A DNA stretch of 64,000 nucleotides from Pyricularia pennisetigena (Eukaryota > Ascomycota > Sordariomycetes > Magnaporthales > Pyriculariaceae). Below, piece by piece: positions 46,315 through 57,332 of the stretch. The notes under the pieces were generated by a model. That model was not told the DNA's origin and made no database searches. It saw nothing but the letters and a program-made list of their open reading frames with translations. A program made the translations under genes and the position numbers. Where the stretch lies: positions 815,920 to 879,919 of the forward strand of contig NC_043741.1 of NCBI RefSeq assembly GCF_004337985.1. The letters run 5' to 3'. Numbering within the stretch: position 1 is the first letter of the stretch; each line of letters begins with the position of its first letter.

Positions 46315-48732
46315 CTACTGCGCATCTTCTTGGTCAACAAGGATATCACCCAGCCCCATCTCCTCCACAGCCCTATAGTACTCCTCGTTGAACTCCTCGT
46401 CCGAGCTCACGTCTATCTTTTGGTAGTAGTGGTCCTGCAAAAGGGCCAGCAGGACCTCGGCCTTTTGCTCCAGGGTCAGCTCGACCTGCTGCACGCCGGC
46501 CTCGCTCGCAGCCTCCTCTCCCGCGGCGTCAAACGCAGCCTGGATGCGCTGGTTGACCTCGACCAGCTTCCTGTTGCTGCGGCTCAGGTCGGCCGTCTCA
46601 GCCAGCAGCTCCAGGCAGATCATGTGGCTCGGCGAGTAGCCATAGACCTCCCACAGGGCGCGCAGGGCCACCAGCAAGCCGGTGTGGTCGCCACACTTGC
46701 GGAACGAGTGCAGCATCATGCGTGCCAGGGCGCCCCGCGGCTGCTCGTTGGGACCTTCAGCGCTAAAGGTCCATGTGGAGCTGACCATGCGCGAGAACAG
46801 ATCCCGGCAGATGGCGATCTCGTTGTGCCGGATCTCGTCCGTCACGGCCGACCAGAACAGTCGGTTGACGGCGAGGGATTTGTACAGGGCAAAGAAGGTG
46901 TACGCATCCGGCTGTAGGAGATGCTGCTCGGTCAAGCGGTTGTAGACATCACGCGCCTTTTCTCCTTGGCCCTCCTGGTTGTACGACTCGAGTAGCTGGT
47001 TGAGCATAAAGGCGTCGGTCGTGATCTCGCACGACTGGAAGGCCACCCACAACTTCTCAAGCTTGGCGTGCAGCCGTCGCTCGCGGTAATTTTCGGCCAT
47101 GATTGAAAAGGTCTCGAGGCTGGCCTGCGGAACAAAGTGCAACCCGAGCCCCTTTGCCACCTCGTCCTTGCTCTGTGGCGTCTGGAGCAGACGGATCGGC
47201 CAGTCGACCAGCGCCTCCCGGCGGCGCAGCTCGACAAAGGTCTTGCGGGACTGGATCATCGCCCATGCGATCTGCTCGCCCTTTTCGAGATGCTCGGCGA
47301 CGCCGGATCGCATCATGGCGCCAATCAGCCCGTTCACTTGCACCTTGGCGGCCAGGATGCCCTTGGTCTGCATGAATTTAAGCACGCTCAACGCGCCGTC
47401 CAGGTCGCCGGCGCCTATCAGCCGCTTCAGCCACTTGCCCATGAAGAATTGATTGGCGATCTTGAGCGGCAGCCGCGTCTTGCCGCGCACGTCTATGGCC
47501 CCCGAAAACATCATGTCGACAAAGACGTGGAACGCCGTCTCGGTCTGCTTGGCCACCAGGAGCGCCGCAATGACCTCGTCGTAATCCTCGATCTTCATGT
47601 CCTTGCCGAGCATCTCCCGCAGTCGTCGGTACGTGTCCCAGGCCAGGTCCTGTCGATCGCTGTCGCGCACGCAGGCTCTGATGAAGTGCAGTATGAAGCG
47701 CGGGCTGGACCGCGAGCCCTCCGGTAGCGCCAGGTATTTTTCAAGCGCCCGATGTGCGCGGTCCACGTCGCCAATGATAGAATACATGCGCACGCCGAGC
47801 TCGAGGTATTTCTCCTGCGACGCAGGGTCGACAGCGACAAACCGTCTCCAAGCGTCGAGAGCTTCTGTTTGTTTTCCATCCACAAATGCCGCCTCTATCA
47901 GCAACAGCTGCCGGCCGTCATCCAGAGTCACGCCTGCGCTGCGCAGATCCTTGCCGAGCTGATATACACGACCCATACGGTTGGTGTTCTCGGGTCCATC
48001 CCAAGATAGCAGATCCCAGAGAAGGTCCCACGCCCCAGCCGGCACTCTCTCCCACGAGTTTTGCAGCACAGGTCGGGCAAGCGAATACAGCCTCCAGGCA
48101 TCGTATATGGTCTTCTGTTTGACCTTGCCCGGCGTCTTCATCTTTCTGGTCGCCCGCTGCAGGTTCCAGTTGAGCTGCATTATCTGCCTAGTCTGCCGCA
48201 CGTTGAGACCCTCCACGTCGATTTCGTGCGCATATTCGCCGTCCTCATTTCCCAGAGCTTCGCTCAAGTCCTTGTTGAGCACCTTGCCGTCCTCTGAGAC
48301 TAGCCCTATGCGCTTAGCCATCTCCATCAGCCCGTTCGGAGATTTGAGTAGCTCTTCAAGCTGGTTGATCTCGTCGAGGGCGGCCTTGGTCTCACCCTCC
48401 ATGGATTCCTCAAATTTGGCCTGGTTGGCGATCTCACGCCGCTTCCCGGATGGGTCCTGCTCGAAATAGCGGACGAGGACATCGTCTTCCTTTTCGCCAT
48501 CCTTGCGCGCAGGGGTCGTCTCTTTCAATTCTTGTCTGGAGTCGAGGGCTATCGGTGCCCTGGCTCTGCGTACCGGTCGTGCAGCCGGAGCTCTCGAAGA
48601 GTTCCGTGCCGGTCTGGTATAGCATCTGGAGGCTGAAGGCTTCGGTAGGGTTGGTTTAGGAAGAGCTATCAGGCATGACCTGCATATGTAGTTGGAACGA
48701 CATCCCAGGTCGACGAGAGTTTTGGATGACAT
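46315..48732 (-). CDS. Mitochondrial PPR/TPR-like helical-repeat protein
   Basis: A single-exon frame of 805 residues from ATG 48732-48730 to TGA. The N-terminus is rich in Arg, Ser, Ala and Pro and lacks acids over about the first 60 residues, as in a mitochondrial targeting sequence. From about 200 on, the protein is a string of helical pairs. Motifs of pentatricopeptide type include DAWRRFVAVDPASQEKYLEL, DVDRAHRALEKYL, DYDEVIAALLVAKQTETAFH, DAFMLNQLLESYNQEGQGEK and ARDVYNRLTEQHLLQPDAYT. PPR proteins of this size in fungi act in mitochondrial RNA stability, processing or translation. I cannot tell which transcript this one serves or name the yeast counterpart. The gene is divergent from RCL1. 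Confidence 0.83.
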   Translation of the reverse strand: MSSKTLVDLGCRSNYICRSCLIALPKPTLPKPSASRCYTRPARNSSRAPAARPVRRARAPIALDSRQELKETTPARKDGEKEDDVLVRYFEQDPSGKRREIANQAKFEESMEGETKAALDEINQLEELLKSPNGLMEMAKRIGLVSEDGKVLNKDLSEALGNEDGEYAHEIDVEGLNVRQTRQIMQLNWNLQRATRKMKTPGKVKQKTIYDAWRLYSLARPVLQNSWERVPAGAWDLLWDLLSWDGPENTNRMGRVYQLGKDLRSAGVTLDDGRQLLLIEAAFVDGKQTEALDAWRRFVAVDPASQEKYLELGVRMYSIIGDVDRAHRALEKYLALPEGSRSSPRFILHFIRACVRDSDRQDLAWDTYRRLREMLGKDMKIEDYDEVIAALLVAKQTETAFHVFVDMMFSGAIDVRGKTRLPLKIANQFFMGKWLKRLIGAGDLDGALSVLKFMQTKGILAAKVQVNGLIGAMMRSGVAEHLEKGEQIAWAMIQSRKTFVELRRREALVDWPIRLLQTPQSKDEVAKGLGLHFVPQASLETFSIMAENYRERRLHAKLEKLWVAFQSCEITTDAFMLNQLLESYNQEGQGEKARDVYNRLTEQHLLQPDAYTFFALYKSLAVNRLFWSAVTDEIRHNEIAICRDLFSRMVSSTWTFSAEGPNEQPRGALARMMLHSFRKCGDHTGLLVALRALWEVYGYSPSHMICLELLAETADLSRSNRKLVEVNQRIQAAFDAAGEEAASEAGVQQVELTLEQKAEVLLALLQDHYYQKIDVSSDEEFNEEYYRAVEEMGLGDILVDQEDAQ

Positions 48733-49230
48733 GTGTATCGTAAATAATTCAAAAGTGAAAGAAAGAAAAGCTTTTTGTTTTGTTACAGTATTTTACAAGA
48801 AGTCCCTAATGAAAAAAAGAATGTAAAGATTCTGGCTTCATGCTCACCATTGAAAATGAAAGCTCTAGAAATGAATGATCCCTTACGGGAAACGGTGCAT
48901 GCATCAGGGACAAACGCCTTGAATCCAACTTTTTCAGGCTTATCAGCGCGATTCCATCAACCGATAAGGCGCAGAAGTGGAGTATATGCAGGGATCCCTG
49001 TTCGATTTTTTGGGAAATGGTGGGGGGTTGTCTGTCGAAAAAGTTGCTGGATCTCGGGGTCGCGCGAGCTGTTTTCAATTCAAACCTTTCTTTGGCAGAG
49101 TAATTCCGGCGACAAATGTAGCACAAACGATCAATTTTGACCCGAAATAATTCAGAAAAAGAAGAAAAATTTTCTCCCAAGAATTCATATAATAAATTCC
49201 TTCACTACATAGAAAAACACGCCCCAGATC
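48733..49230. promoter_or_regulatory. Divergent promoter region of the PPR gene and RCL1
   Basis: A 498-bp AT-rich spacer between divergent start codons of a mitochondrial PPR-like gene and a nucleolar rRNA-processing gene. No specific motif is identified. Confidence 0.45.
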
Positions 49231-50430
49231 ATGGCAAGTACAGCCTCCGCACCGGGCTACGTCAGGTTCACCGGCCACCGGCACCTCACGCAGCGCCTCG
49301 TCCTGTCGACGCTCACCGGCAAGCCGGTCCACATCTCGGGCATCCGCAGCTCATCGCCCACAGCGCCCGGTCTCGCCCCGCATGAGATCTCCTTCCTCCG
49401 CCTCCTTGAGACCGTCACCAACGGCAGTTCTATCCAGATCTCGTACACAGGTACCACCATGACGTACCACCCGGGCCTCATCACGGGCAGCGTCCCCGGC
49501 GCCGGCGCCGCTGTCAATGGGGACGCCATCGAATTCTCCCTGCCCGAGACGAACCGCCGCGGCATCACATACTACCTCATCCCCATCGCTATGCTGGCAC
49601 CCTTCTCCAAGGCCCACGTCAACATTCGCTTCTCCGGCCCGGGCGTCATCACCGCCGCGACAGAGCTGGGCGACATGTCGGTCGACTCGTTCCGCCTGGC
49701 CATCCTCCCGCTTTACGGCCTCTTTGGCATCCCGCCCGCCCGCATCGACATCCTGGTCCGCCAGCGGTCATGTGCCGGGTACGGAGACAGGAGGGGCGGC
49801 GGCGTGGTCGAGCTGCGCTTTGCCAGCCAGGTCCGCCTACCCAAGACACTGCACATGAACCGGACCCCTGGCAGGATAAGAAGGATCGGTGGCGTCGCCT
49901 ACTCGACCGGTGTCTCGGCCTCCAACAACAAGAGGATGATACACGCCGCCAGGGGGGTGCTGAACGCGCTGACGGGCGAGATCAAGATCGGCGAGGCGCC
50001 GCCGGGCAAGGACGATGCCAAGAACAAGATTGGAATCGGCTTTGGCCTGAGCCTGGTGGCCGAGTCGAGCGTTCCGGGCGTCGTCTATTCGGCCGACGTC
50101 GTCTCCCCAGCCAGGGGTGGCGCCCTTCCAGAGGACTTGGGCGCGCAATGCGCACATCAGCTTCTCGAGGCCATCGCCAAGGGTGGATGCGTGAGTTGGG
50201 CGGCCGCGCGCTCTGTGTTGACCTTGATGGCCATGGGATCGGAGGATGTCGGCCGGTTGAGGATAGGCAAGGAAGTGGTGGACGAAGACACGATCGGGCT
50301 CGCGAGGGATCTGCGGAAATTTGGTGCTAGCAGTTGGGGCTTGAGGGCAGTGGACGATGATGACACCGACGACATGTTAATCTCGGTAAAGGGCACCGGC
50401 GTCGGCAACGTTGGACGCAAGATAGCATGA
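49231..50430 (+). CDS. RCL1: RNA 3'-terminal phosphate cyclase-like protein
   Basis: Nucleolar SSU-processome component that works with the GTPase Bms1 in early pre-18S rRNA cleavage (site A2). A single exon encodes 399 residues. It shows the RCL family pattern: RFTGHRHLTQRLVLSTLTGK, GLAPHEISFLRLLETVTNGS, TGTTMTYHPGLITG, FSLPETNRRGITYYLIPIAM, PPARIDILVRQRSCAGYGD, GGGVVELRFASQVRLPKTL and KRMIHAARGVLNALTG. The Rcl1 class is distinguished from true RtcA cyclases by replacement of catalytic residues. The overall wording (HRHLTQRLVLSTL instead of the cyclase GGGQ-type start) fits Rcl1. ATG at 49231 is the first in-frame methionine and sits just before the conserved region. It converges with the DUF1746 gene with 126 bp between stops. 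Confidence 0.94.
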   Translation: MASTASAPGYVRFTGHRHLTQRLVLSTLTGKPVHISGIRSSSPTAPGLAPHEISFLRLLETVTNGSSIQISYTGTTMTYHPGLITGSVPGAGAAVNGDAIEFSLPETNRRGITYYLIPIAMLAPFSKAHVNIRFSGPGVITAATELGDMSVDSFRLAILPLYGLFGIPPARIDILVRQRSCAGYGDRRGGGVVELRFASQVRLPKTLHMNRTPGRIRRIGGVAYSTGVSASNNKRMIHAARGVLNALTGEIKIGEAPPGKDDAKNKIGIGFGLSLVAESSVPGVVYSADVVSPARGGALPEDLGAQCAHQLLEAIAKGGCVSWAAARSVLTLMAMGSEDVGRLRIGKEVVDEDTIGLARDLRKFGASSWGLRAVDDDDTDDMLISVKGTGVGNVGRKIA

Positions 50431-50556
50431 GCATATCATTCAGTATACCCATTATACCCCCCTAATAGAGTTTACGTTTCCCACGGCCATTAGTTTCCAT
50501 TGCGGAGAAAGGGGTTTGCTGTATTTTTTTTTCTTTTTTCTTCTCTTTTTTTTTCA

Positions 50557-50580
50557 TTAAACAGCTCCGTCTGTCTGCTG

Positions 50581-50652
<72 letters not shown>

Positions 50653-51702
50653 CCTGCGCTGAACCGCGCCAAGCCTCGCCAATCTCGACCCCGGGCGTGT
50701 AGCAAGCCTCGCCAGCTCGGCAGCGAATCCAATAGTCTGCAATGACTGGGCCGCGGCGGCCTGGTAGTCGTGCCCGACGGTGCGGACAGAATGCAGAACA
50801 TGAAAATCCCCTATAACAGCGTTCCCCGACATCATGTAGTCGCGCATATCCGGCGGCCTCCGTCCTGACCGCAGCGGCGGCGGATCCATCTCCTCGGCCG
50901 CATCGCCTGCATGCGGACCATCCCTGGCGACACCCCTCTCCTCGGCATCATAAGCCTCCATGGTAGCCTCGGCCCTCGTCCCGGCCAGGGGGTCACCGCC
51001 GCCGCCGCCGCCGCCGGCCACCTCGGCCAGCAACCGCGAGACGCGGGGCTTGACGATTGCGCGCAGCCTCTCCCTCTCGGAGTGGACGGCGATCATGACG
51101 CACTGCAGGGTCAGGATGACGGCGTCGAGCAGCACCAGCTTGAGCTTGGAGGTGGGGGCCTTCTCGCCGATGAAGTCGATGACGACGCCGCCGTGCAGGT
51201 AGCCGCGCGAGGCCTCGCTCCCCTTGGGCAGCGCCCACAGCAGGTGCATAAGCATGCAGAAGAGGTTGGGGACCAGGACTGCTGCCGTGTGCGGCCGGTG
51301 CGTTGGCATCAGCATCACGAACTCGTCCGACTTTGGGCTGAGGAAGAAGGACTGAACCGCCAGGCGGATGAGGAGGCGGAAGATGGAGACACTAGATTTT
51401 GTGGTTCGAGGTCAGCTGACTGGTTGTGCACTGGAAACTTGTATGTAATCAAAGGAGCTGCAAAAAGATTTCGACGGATGGGCATGTTCTCACTCCATAT
51501 AGTACAAAAGACATATCTCTGCGTATACAAGAGAGTCAAGGTCCATCATGAGCGACGTCATGAACTGAAACTTCCTCTGCAGGCCGGCCTTTCTCCTCTG
51601 CGCGACCGAGTCCGACCGGCGGCGCCGGGTTCCACTACCGGACGGGCGCGAAGATTGCCCTGGAACCCCGGCGGTAGAGCTGGTGCCAGCATCATCGGTC
51701 AT
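50557..51702 (-). CDS. DUF1746 membrane protein, Dsc E3 ligase subunit 4-like, with C-terminal polyQ
   Basis: Two exons on the minus strand, 51702-51494 and 51391-50557, give 347 residues. After a Ser/Arg-rich start comes the DUF1746 core: LQRKFQFMTSLMMDLDSLVY, AEICLLYYMDVSIFRLLIRL (across the intron), AVQSFFLSPK, then VLVPNLFCMLMHLLWALPK and a third hydrophobic stretch LKLVLLDAVILTLQCVMIAV. In fission yeast and Aspergillus the DUF1746 protein is a subunit of the Golgi/endosomal Dsc ubiquitin ligase that drives SREBP cleavage. That link is from memory and should be checked. A Gly run (about 203-209) is followed by an acidic part, and the tail ends in 26 Gln codons before TDGAV. The polyQ is likely disordered and may be length-variable. 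Confidence 0.82.
50575..50652 (+). repeat. CTG/TTG repeat encoding 26 glutamines on the minus strand
   Basis: A pure-frame run of 26 CTG or TTG triplets (CAG/CAA on the coding strand). The order of CTG and TTG triplets repeats as two near-identical blocks, suggesting a block duplication and not only slippage. Confidence 0.9.
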
Positions 51703-51741
51703 GTTTTACGGTGATGGCTGCGTGTGGACATGCCCCAGGTC

Positions 51742-51761
51742 TTTTTTTTTTTTTTTTTTTT
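51742..51761 (+). repeat. T20 mononucleotide run
   Basis: Twenty consecutive T residues 40 bp upstream of the DUF1746 gene start. Confidence 0.85.
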
Positions 51762-52916
51762 CCTTTTCTTGGAGAACTGGCGCAGGTTATACTTTTGAAT
51801 AGCCCGACCAATACGTGTGCATGGCGGTGTTTATGTTGTATCGAATCAAGCTACTCGAGATGAATTACATAGATAGATTGGTTGGTTTTAATTGTCAGGT
51901 GATTGATTAATTGGAGGTTGGTAAAGTAATTAGTCTGGTGTGTTGGCGATTTTCAAGGAGCTCCACGCGTCCCAAGGCTGGGCCGAAGGGTTGTGGCAGT
52001 TTGAGGCCAGCCCAGCCAAAATGACAGGGAGCGTGCTTTCTTGGTGCTAATTTAACCCTTGATGATGTGACGTCTCGCTGCGTCGCAGTCCCCGAACTGA
52101 CAATGTTTTAAAACATAAATCAGAAAGGAGAGTAATTACATATAGTACGCTTTGATGCAAAAAATATCCAGGAAATAATTATGGTTTGCCCTTTCTCACT
52201 CGCTTTCCATTCTGCTTTTGAGCCTGCGACCATCACTACACATACCTGTCGACATCCTATATTTGCTCGATTCTTGCCAAGTAGGTCATGGTACAACCCT
52301 TTGAATGACTCTAGGGATACACTCCTCTGTGTATGCCCAAATGCAATTCCTGAAATATCCTTTTTAGAAGATAAAAAGAGCATGTTTTTCTTAGCGTGGC
52401 TTGTATTGACAATTAAGCAATGCGATTGCATATTCCGATGCATATTTTCCAAACTGCATCGCTCTAGGGATCTAAATTCTTTCTGACTGCTTCCTTTCGG
52501 CAGCCTCTGAGGCAAAAAATGTATGTATCGGCAGTGACGCCGCCGAGTGCGAAGGCACAGACTGTGATTAGTGTAGAGAAACGCATTTTCGCCGTGGAAA
52601 ATGGTTAGAAAGTTTGAAGTGTGGGGTTATTGGTATGTTGAAGAAATAAATGAAGGATTGGAACCAAAGATGTTGTAAGAATAGCTAGCTAGATGGGGTG
52701 GGAAGGTAAATATTGTAAACAAAATATATGTATACATACAAAAAGACAAGTTGTGAAGCTTGCAAAAATGTAAGTCTTGTGAAGAATGATGGATCAAAGC
52801 ACCTATTTGTACATGATTTCTTCTGGATTTTCAGCATGAATCAACATGATATACCCAAAAATAACACATAAAGGCGTACCGGCTCGAATTATTTATTATT
52901 GATCATGCAAATTTCT

Positions 52917-52960
52917 CAGTACGTTGGTAAGTATTCAACAGTACGCTGGTAAGTATTCAA
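52917..52960 (+). repeat. 22-bp tandem duplication
   Basis: Two adjacent 22-bp copies (52917-52938 and 52939-52960) differ at a single position (T versus C at the eighth base). Confidence 0.9.
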
Positions 52961-53251
52961 CGATTTATTACCTCTCTTTAAATCAACTCGCTTTGGGTGC
53001 CCTCCTGTCAATATATTCATTTCCCCACATGCCCCGCATCGAAGTCCAATTAACATCCCGCCTTTGTCGCGGGACTGATCGAGACAGCTCTAAGTTTTTG
53101 TGACTCAAACAATAATTAACTCCTATGGTATTTAAAACCTTTCCAGTAAACTAAGCACCAGTAACTCGGACAAAACCATCAGAGATCACCGAGACGAGTG
53201 AAAAAAAGCCCGCACAAAGCGGATTCCTCATCGTCGAGAGACCAGGTCCCA

Positions 53252-54907
53252 ATGGCCACCTCGAATAGTCAGGGTCCTGCGGGGGACCTTGCCCTCCAGA
53301 TCCTCGCCGCTCTCGACAGTAAGGGCCAGCCCCTCCTGACCGCCGACGCCTTCCCCGATGCGAGATTCGTCGAAGTCAAGAGCGCCCTCGACAGGCTGGG
53401 GTCGAGGTCCATGATCACATACAAGACCATTGAGCGAGACGAGTATGCCCTAGAGCCCGAGGCGGAGCAGATCGCCGCCAACGGCAGCCATGAGGCTCGC
53501 GTCTTTGAAGCACTACGCCAGGCCGTGGAGGGTCTTTCGGTCGCGGAGCTGGAGGAGGCCGTCGGCGACAAGTCTGTGACCAAGCTTGGTCAGGGCAAGG
53601 CCTTCAAGGAGAAGTGGATATCAAAGTCCAAGGACGGCAAGAAACTCATGGCTGTGGTGAGTGCGGCGAAATCGGCGGGGAGGTTGGATGGTTGTGCTTA
53701 TGAGGGCACCGGAGCACTGATCTCAGAGCGATATTAATATCTGCGCATAAACCAGGCCGAATCTATCAAAGACACAACACGCGAGCAGCTGCTGGAGATC
53801 CAATCAAAGCACACACATCCCGACGCCAAGGTCCTCACCGAGCTCAAGAAGCGTAAGCTCATCAAGCCTCAAAAGGTGATCAGCTTCGAGGTCTCCAAGG
53901 GCGACAAGTTTGCTCTCGAGATAGCAAAGGAGGAGACGGACCTGACGGCCGACATGCTGGCCTCGGGAGCTTGGAAAACGGCAACCTTCAAGCCGTACAA
54001 CTTTGACGCCCTCGGCGCCGCCCAGGATGCCGGTGCGCTGCACCCCCTGAGTAAGGTCCGGTCCGAATTCCGCCAGATCTTCTTTGAGATGGGCTTCGAG
54101 GAGATGCCCACCGACAAGTACGTCGAGTCGGGCTTCTGGAACTTTGACGCCCTGTTCGTGCCACAGCAGCACCCGGCTCGCGACCTGCAGGACACCTTCT
54201 ACATTTCAGACCCCAAGGCCGCTGCCCCTCCCAAGGCGAGGGACGCGGACGACAAGAGCAACTACGACGAGTACTGGCAAAACGTGCGACAGGTGCACGA
54301 GACGGGCAAGTTTGGCTCAATAGGATACCGCTACCCGTGGTCGCCCGACGAGTCGCTCAGGCTGGTCCTGCGCACACACACCACGGCCATCTCGACGGCG
54401 ATGCTGCATCGGCTGGCCAGCCAAAAGGGACCCGACGGCAGGCCGCCGCCGGCGCGCTACTTTTCCATCGACCGCGTCTTCCGCAACGAGACGGTCGACG
54501 CGACCCACCTGGCCGAGTTCCACCAGGTCGAGGGCGTCATCGCCGACTACGGCCTGACGCTCGGCGGGCTGATGGAGTTCATGGACATCTTCTTTGGCAA
54601 GATGGGCCTGACGGGCCTGCAGTACAAGCCTGCCTACAACCCTTACACCGAACCCAGTATGGAGATCTTTGCCTACCACCAGGGGCTGGGTAAGCTGGTC
54701 GAGATTGGAAACAGTGGCATGTTCAGGCCGGAGATGCTCGAGTCCATGGGCCTGCCGCGCGACATGAGGGTGTACGGCTGGGGTCTGAGTCTGGAGAGGC
54801 CGACAATGATCAAATATGCCATCTCCAACATTAGGGAGCTGCTGGGTCACAAGGTCGATTTGAACTTTATTGCAACAAATCCGGCCGTCAGGTTGGATAA
54901 GGATTGA
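53252..54907 (+). CDS. FRS2: Phenylalanyl-tRNA synthetase alpha subunit, cytosolic
   Basis: Catalytic alpha subunit of the cytosolic alpha2beta2 PheRS that charges tRNA-Phe. Exons 53252-53656 and 53756-54907 join to 518 residues, close to yeast Frs2 (503). The ATG at 53252 ([15 protein letters not shown]) is chosen because the open codons before it start only with GTG. The N-terminal winged-helix part includes [20 protein letters not shown], which continues into [15 protein letters not shown] across the intron. The class II catalytic core has [19 protein letters not shown] (motif 1 region), [33 protein letters not shown] (motif 2), FHQVEG and [15 protein letters not shown] (motif 3). No mitochondrial presequence is seen, and the length is that of the eukaryotic cytosolic form. 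It converges with the RidA-family gene. Confidence 0.95.
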
Positions 54908-55387
54908 AGGGCGGACGTCTAGGTTTCTTATATGTGGGCATGGGGGAAGTCAGGAAAAGCCGCGCCTGGTTGTCGTGGCGATTTATGAATCCAATGTGTG
55001 AAATGCCAGCGAGACGAGATAAGAATTGCGGAAAAGAGACGGATTGAAGACGGCATACTGATGCAATATTTGCAGATCCATGTTGTTGGCTCTTTTTAGA
55101 AGTTGACCGACTGAGGGAGGACTTGACTTATGTCCAAAACAAACGTCCGTTTCATAAAATGAAGAAACATTTTGATGCTGTCACCTCATGCGTCACATGT
55201 GAAGCCTTCTCCATGACTAGACTACTTGACGCCGACATATAAGACATGCTGACCCACGCTAGAACGTATGCGGACGTTTTTTTTTTTTTTTTTTCTGTTC
55301 TGGAGTAAGTGGCTGCGTTTTACTTTTTTTATATATCAAACCAGATAGACCTGTGGGCCTAGAGTTTGACTGGTCTTTTCGCCCCCA
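54908..55387. other. Intergenic region between convergent FRS2 and RidA-family genes
   Basis: A 480-bp spacer carrying both 3' ends and a T18 run at 55277-55294. No gene is recognised. Confidence 0.5.
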
Positions 55388-56027
55388 TCAGGGCATGGCA
55401 ATGCACTCAAGCTCGACATCCACGTTCTTAGGCAGAGTCTTGACAGCAACACAGCTGCGAGCAGGCTTGTGGGTGAACCACTTGGCGTATTCCTCGTTCA
55501 TGCTCTGGACGGATGTTTAGTTTTTTAGACGTCGATTGGAGGTTGACATGGAGACAAAAAGATCCTGGCTACTCACCGCGAAATCACCCATGTCAGCAAG
55601 GAAAATGTTGACCTTGACGACCTTCTCGATCGAAGATCCAGCCTCCTTGAGGACGGCGGCCAGGTTCTTGATGCAGGCCTCGGTCTTTTGCTGGATGGTA
55701 CCCTCAACCATGTTGCCCTGGGCGTCGACGGGGATGGAACCGGAGCAGTAGATGGCGTGCGGGGTCTTGATGGCGTGGGACTGATGGGGGTGGGTGTGTG
55801 TTAGATGGTGCTTGTAGCTGTTTTACCTTGTGCAATTGATGCTCTATCTAAATGCTGGTTCTACCGAGGGGGAACTTACGTAGGGGCCAGCGGCTATTAT
55901 GGTGGTCCCGTTAGTACATGATGGGAACGGAATAATGGCACTATATTACACCGCAAGACGGGTTCCGCTGAGATCACTTACGAGGAGCGGCGTCCTTGCT
56001 GTTGATGGCGGTCATGTTGCTGGCCAT
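55388..56027 (-). CDS. RidA family (YjgF/YER057c/UK114) enamine/imine deaminase
   Basis: Hydrolyses reactive enamine/imine intermediates such as 2-aminoacrylate released by PLP enzymes; forms a trimer. Four exons on the minus strand, 56027-55982, 55893-55880, 55780-55577 and 55504-55388, join to 126 residues, the usual length. The second exon is only 14 nt and encodes the core of PAGPYSHAI, part of the family's conserved start. Then come [50 protein letters not shown] and the signature [23 protein letters not shown], with the substrate-binding Arg. There is no clear mitochondrial presequence, so this is closer to the cytosolic Hmf1 type than Mmf1, though the start [11 protein letters not shown] is short and the compartment is not certain. 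The gene is divergent from PMT4. Confidence 0.93.
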
Positions 56028-57332
56028 TTTAAATAGAGGTTGGATGGCAGTGGGGTTGTTGATGATGGGACGAGGGCGTTGTGTGCGGATTAAAATGGAA
56101 GAGATCTGAGCAAGTCGACGAGATGTGTTCATGGGTGAAAATCTAGGTATTCTTCAAGGAAAGAAACTTTCAAGAAAAAGAAAAAAAAAACAATCAAACG
56201 CAGCTGGTATTCTTTTTTTTTTTATCTGATAATAATGTACCTTGCTTCAGAGACTTTTGACCTCCGGAAACCGCCCTCTTTCCGTCGGAAGAACAGCTTT
56301 CCACGCGGCCCCGCCACGGTTCCTGACTGAGGCAGTCCCGCACGCGGCCGGCAGCTGTTGTGTATGATGACGTTTGTAGGTAAAGGTACCTGGGTACGGT
56401 TGAGCACCTTGAATTACTGCACTATAAAACCATATGCGTCTGGTACTAAACTGAGATGGCCCACTTCCAAAACAAACAGTGCTTCCACAGATATTGACAA
56501 AAATCACAAAAATGGTACATTCTTCAATTGAGCCTCGCAAGGTCTGTGCTGCAAGTGTTCGCGAGGCATTGCTGGGCTTAAAAAAAAAAAAAAAAAAGAA
56601 TCATTCACCCCTCGATCCGCCCACTATTTATTATCAACTTTATTCTGCGTAATCCCTGCGGTCGTTATTTTGACTGGGGGAAAATATTAGGGGATTTTTG
56701 GAGCTTTGACCCACCCTGGACACCTCAAAGTCTCCGGCTCGACGGGATGGGCTAGCGAAGTTGCAGACGTGGCAGGCTTGAGAAGCTGAAAGCTGTGGGC
56801 CTATCTATCTAGTTTGGAACTTACTGTGGCATACGTTCGTAAGCCTCTCTTTCCCCCTTTTTTTTTTCTCCCCCAAACACTACGTCTACACGTCACATTG
56901 ACGGCAAGACCCCGGACAGTTGATATTCTTCTTTGTTTTTTTCTTCTTCTTATCCCGTTCGTGATACTTGTTCTTTCTCGTCTTTCTTTTGTTGTAGTTT
57001 GTACTAGATTTACCCAACGTCGCGGTGATTCGCGCATTAGCCCATCAAACCTTAAAAAAGCTACGGAAGCTGCCGATACAGAGGAAGCTTTTTGGAGATT
57101 CGTGGTTGGCAAGAAGCTTTCTTGCTGCACTTGAAATTCTAAAAAGGAGCAAAAAAACAAGGTAGATACTTTATCAAACTCATTATCCTAGCCTCTCTAT
57201 TCTTGGCCATCCGATAAAAGGGAAGCACAGAACTAATATGTTCGTCCGACTGCAACCAGCAATCCAAATCCAGCCTTATCATAATCCAACACTACCTTCT
57301 GAGAGCGCGTCCCAGCGCCACTCCTCTCCATC
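56028..57332. promoter_or_regulatory. Divergent region between the RidA-family gene and PMT4
   Basis: A 1.3-kb spacer with an A18 run at 56580-56597 and a CT/TTC-rich stretch (about 56840-57000) that resembles a fungal pyrimidine-rich promoter or leader before PMT4. No gene is recognised. Confidence 0.5.

Larger units (their letters stand above)
51703..53251. promoter_or_regulatory. Divergent region between the DUF1746 gene and FRS2
   Basis: A 1.5-kb AT-rich spacer. It contains a T20 run at 51742-51761 and a 22-bp tandem duplication at 52917-52960. Open frames near 52120-52515 on either strand show no family resemblance and are judged noise. Both flanking promoters should lie here. Confidence 0.5.

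Noticed and set aside
50911..51714. A 267-codon plus-strand frame opposite the DUF1746 gene.
   Set aside because: The minus strand carries the DUF1746 core with hydrophobic spans and a clean intron. The plus frame is low-complexity Gln/Gly/His-rich.
52120..52515. Open frames of about 100-130 codons on both strands in the FRS2 upstream spacer.
   Set aside because: AT-rich, with no family resemblance, and the two strands overlap. Judged chance.
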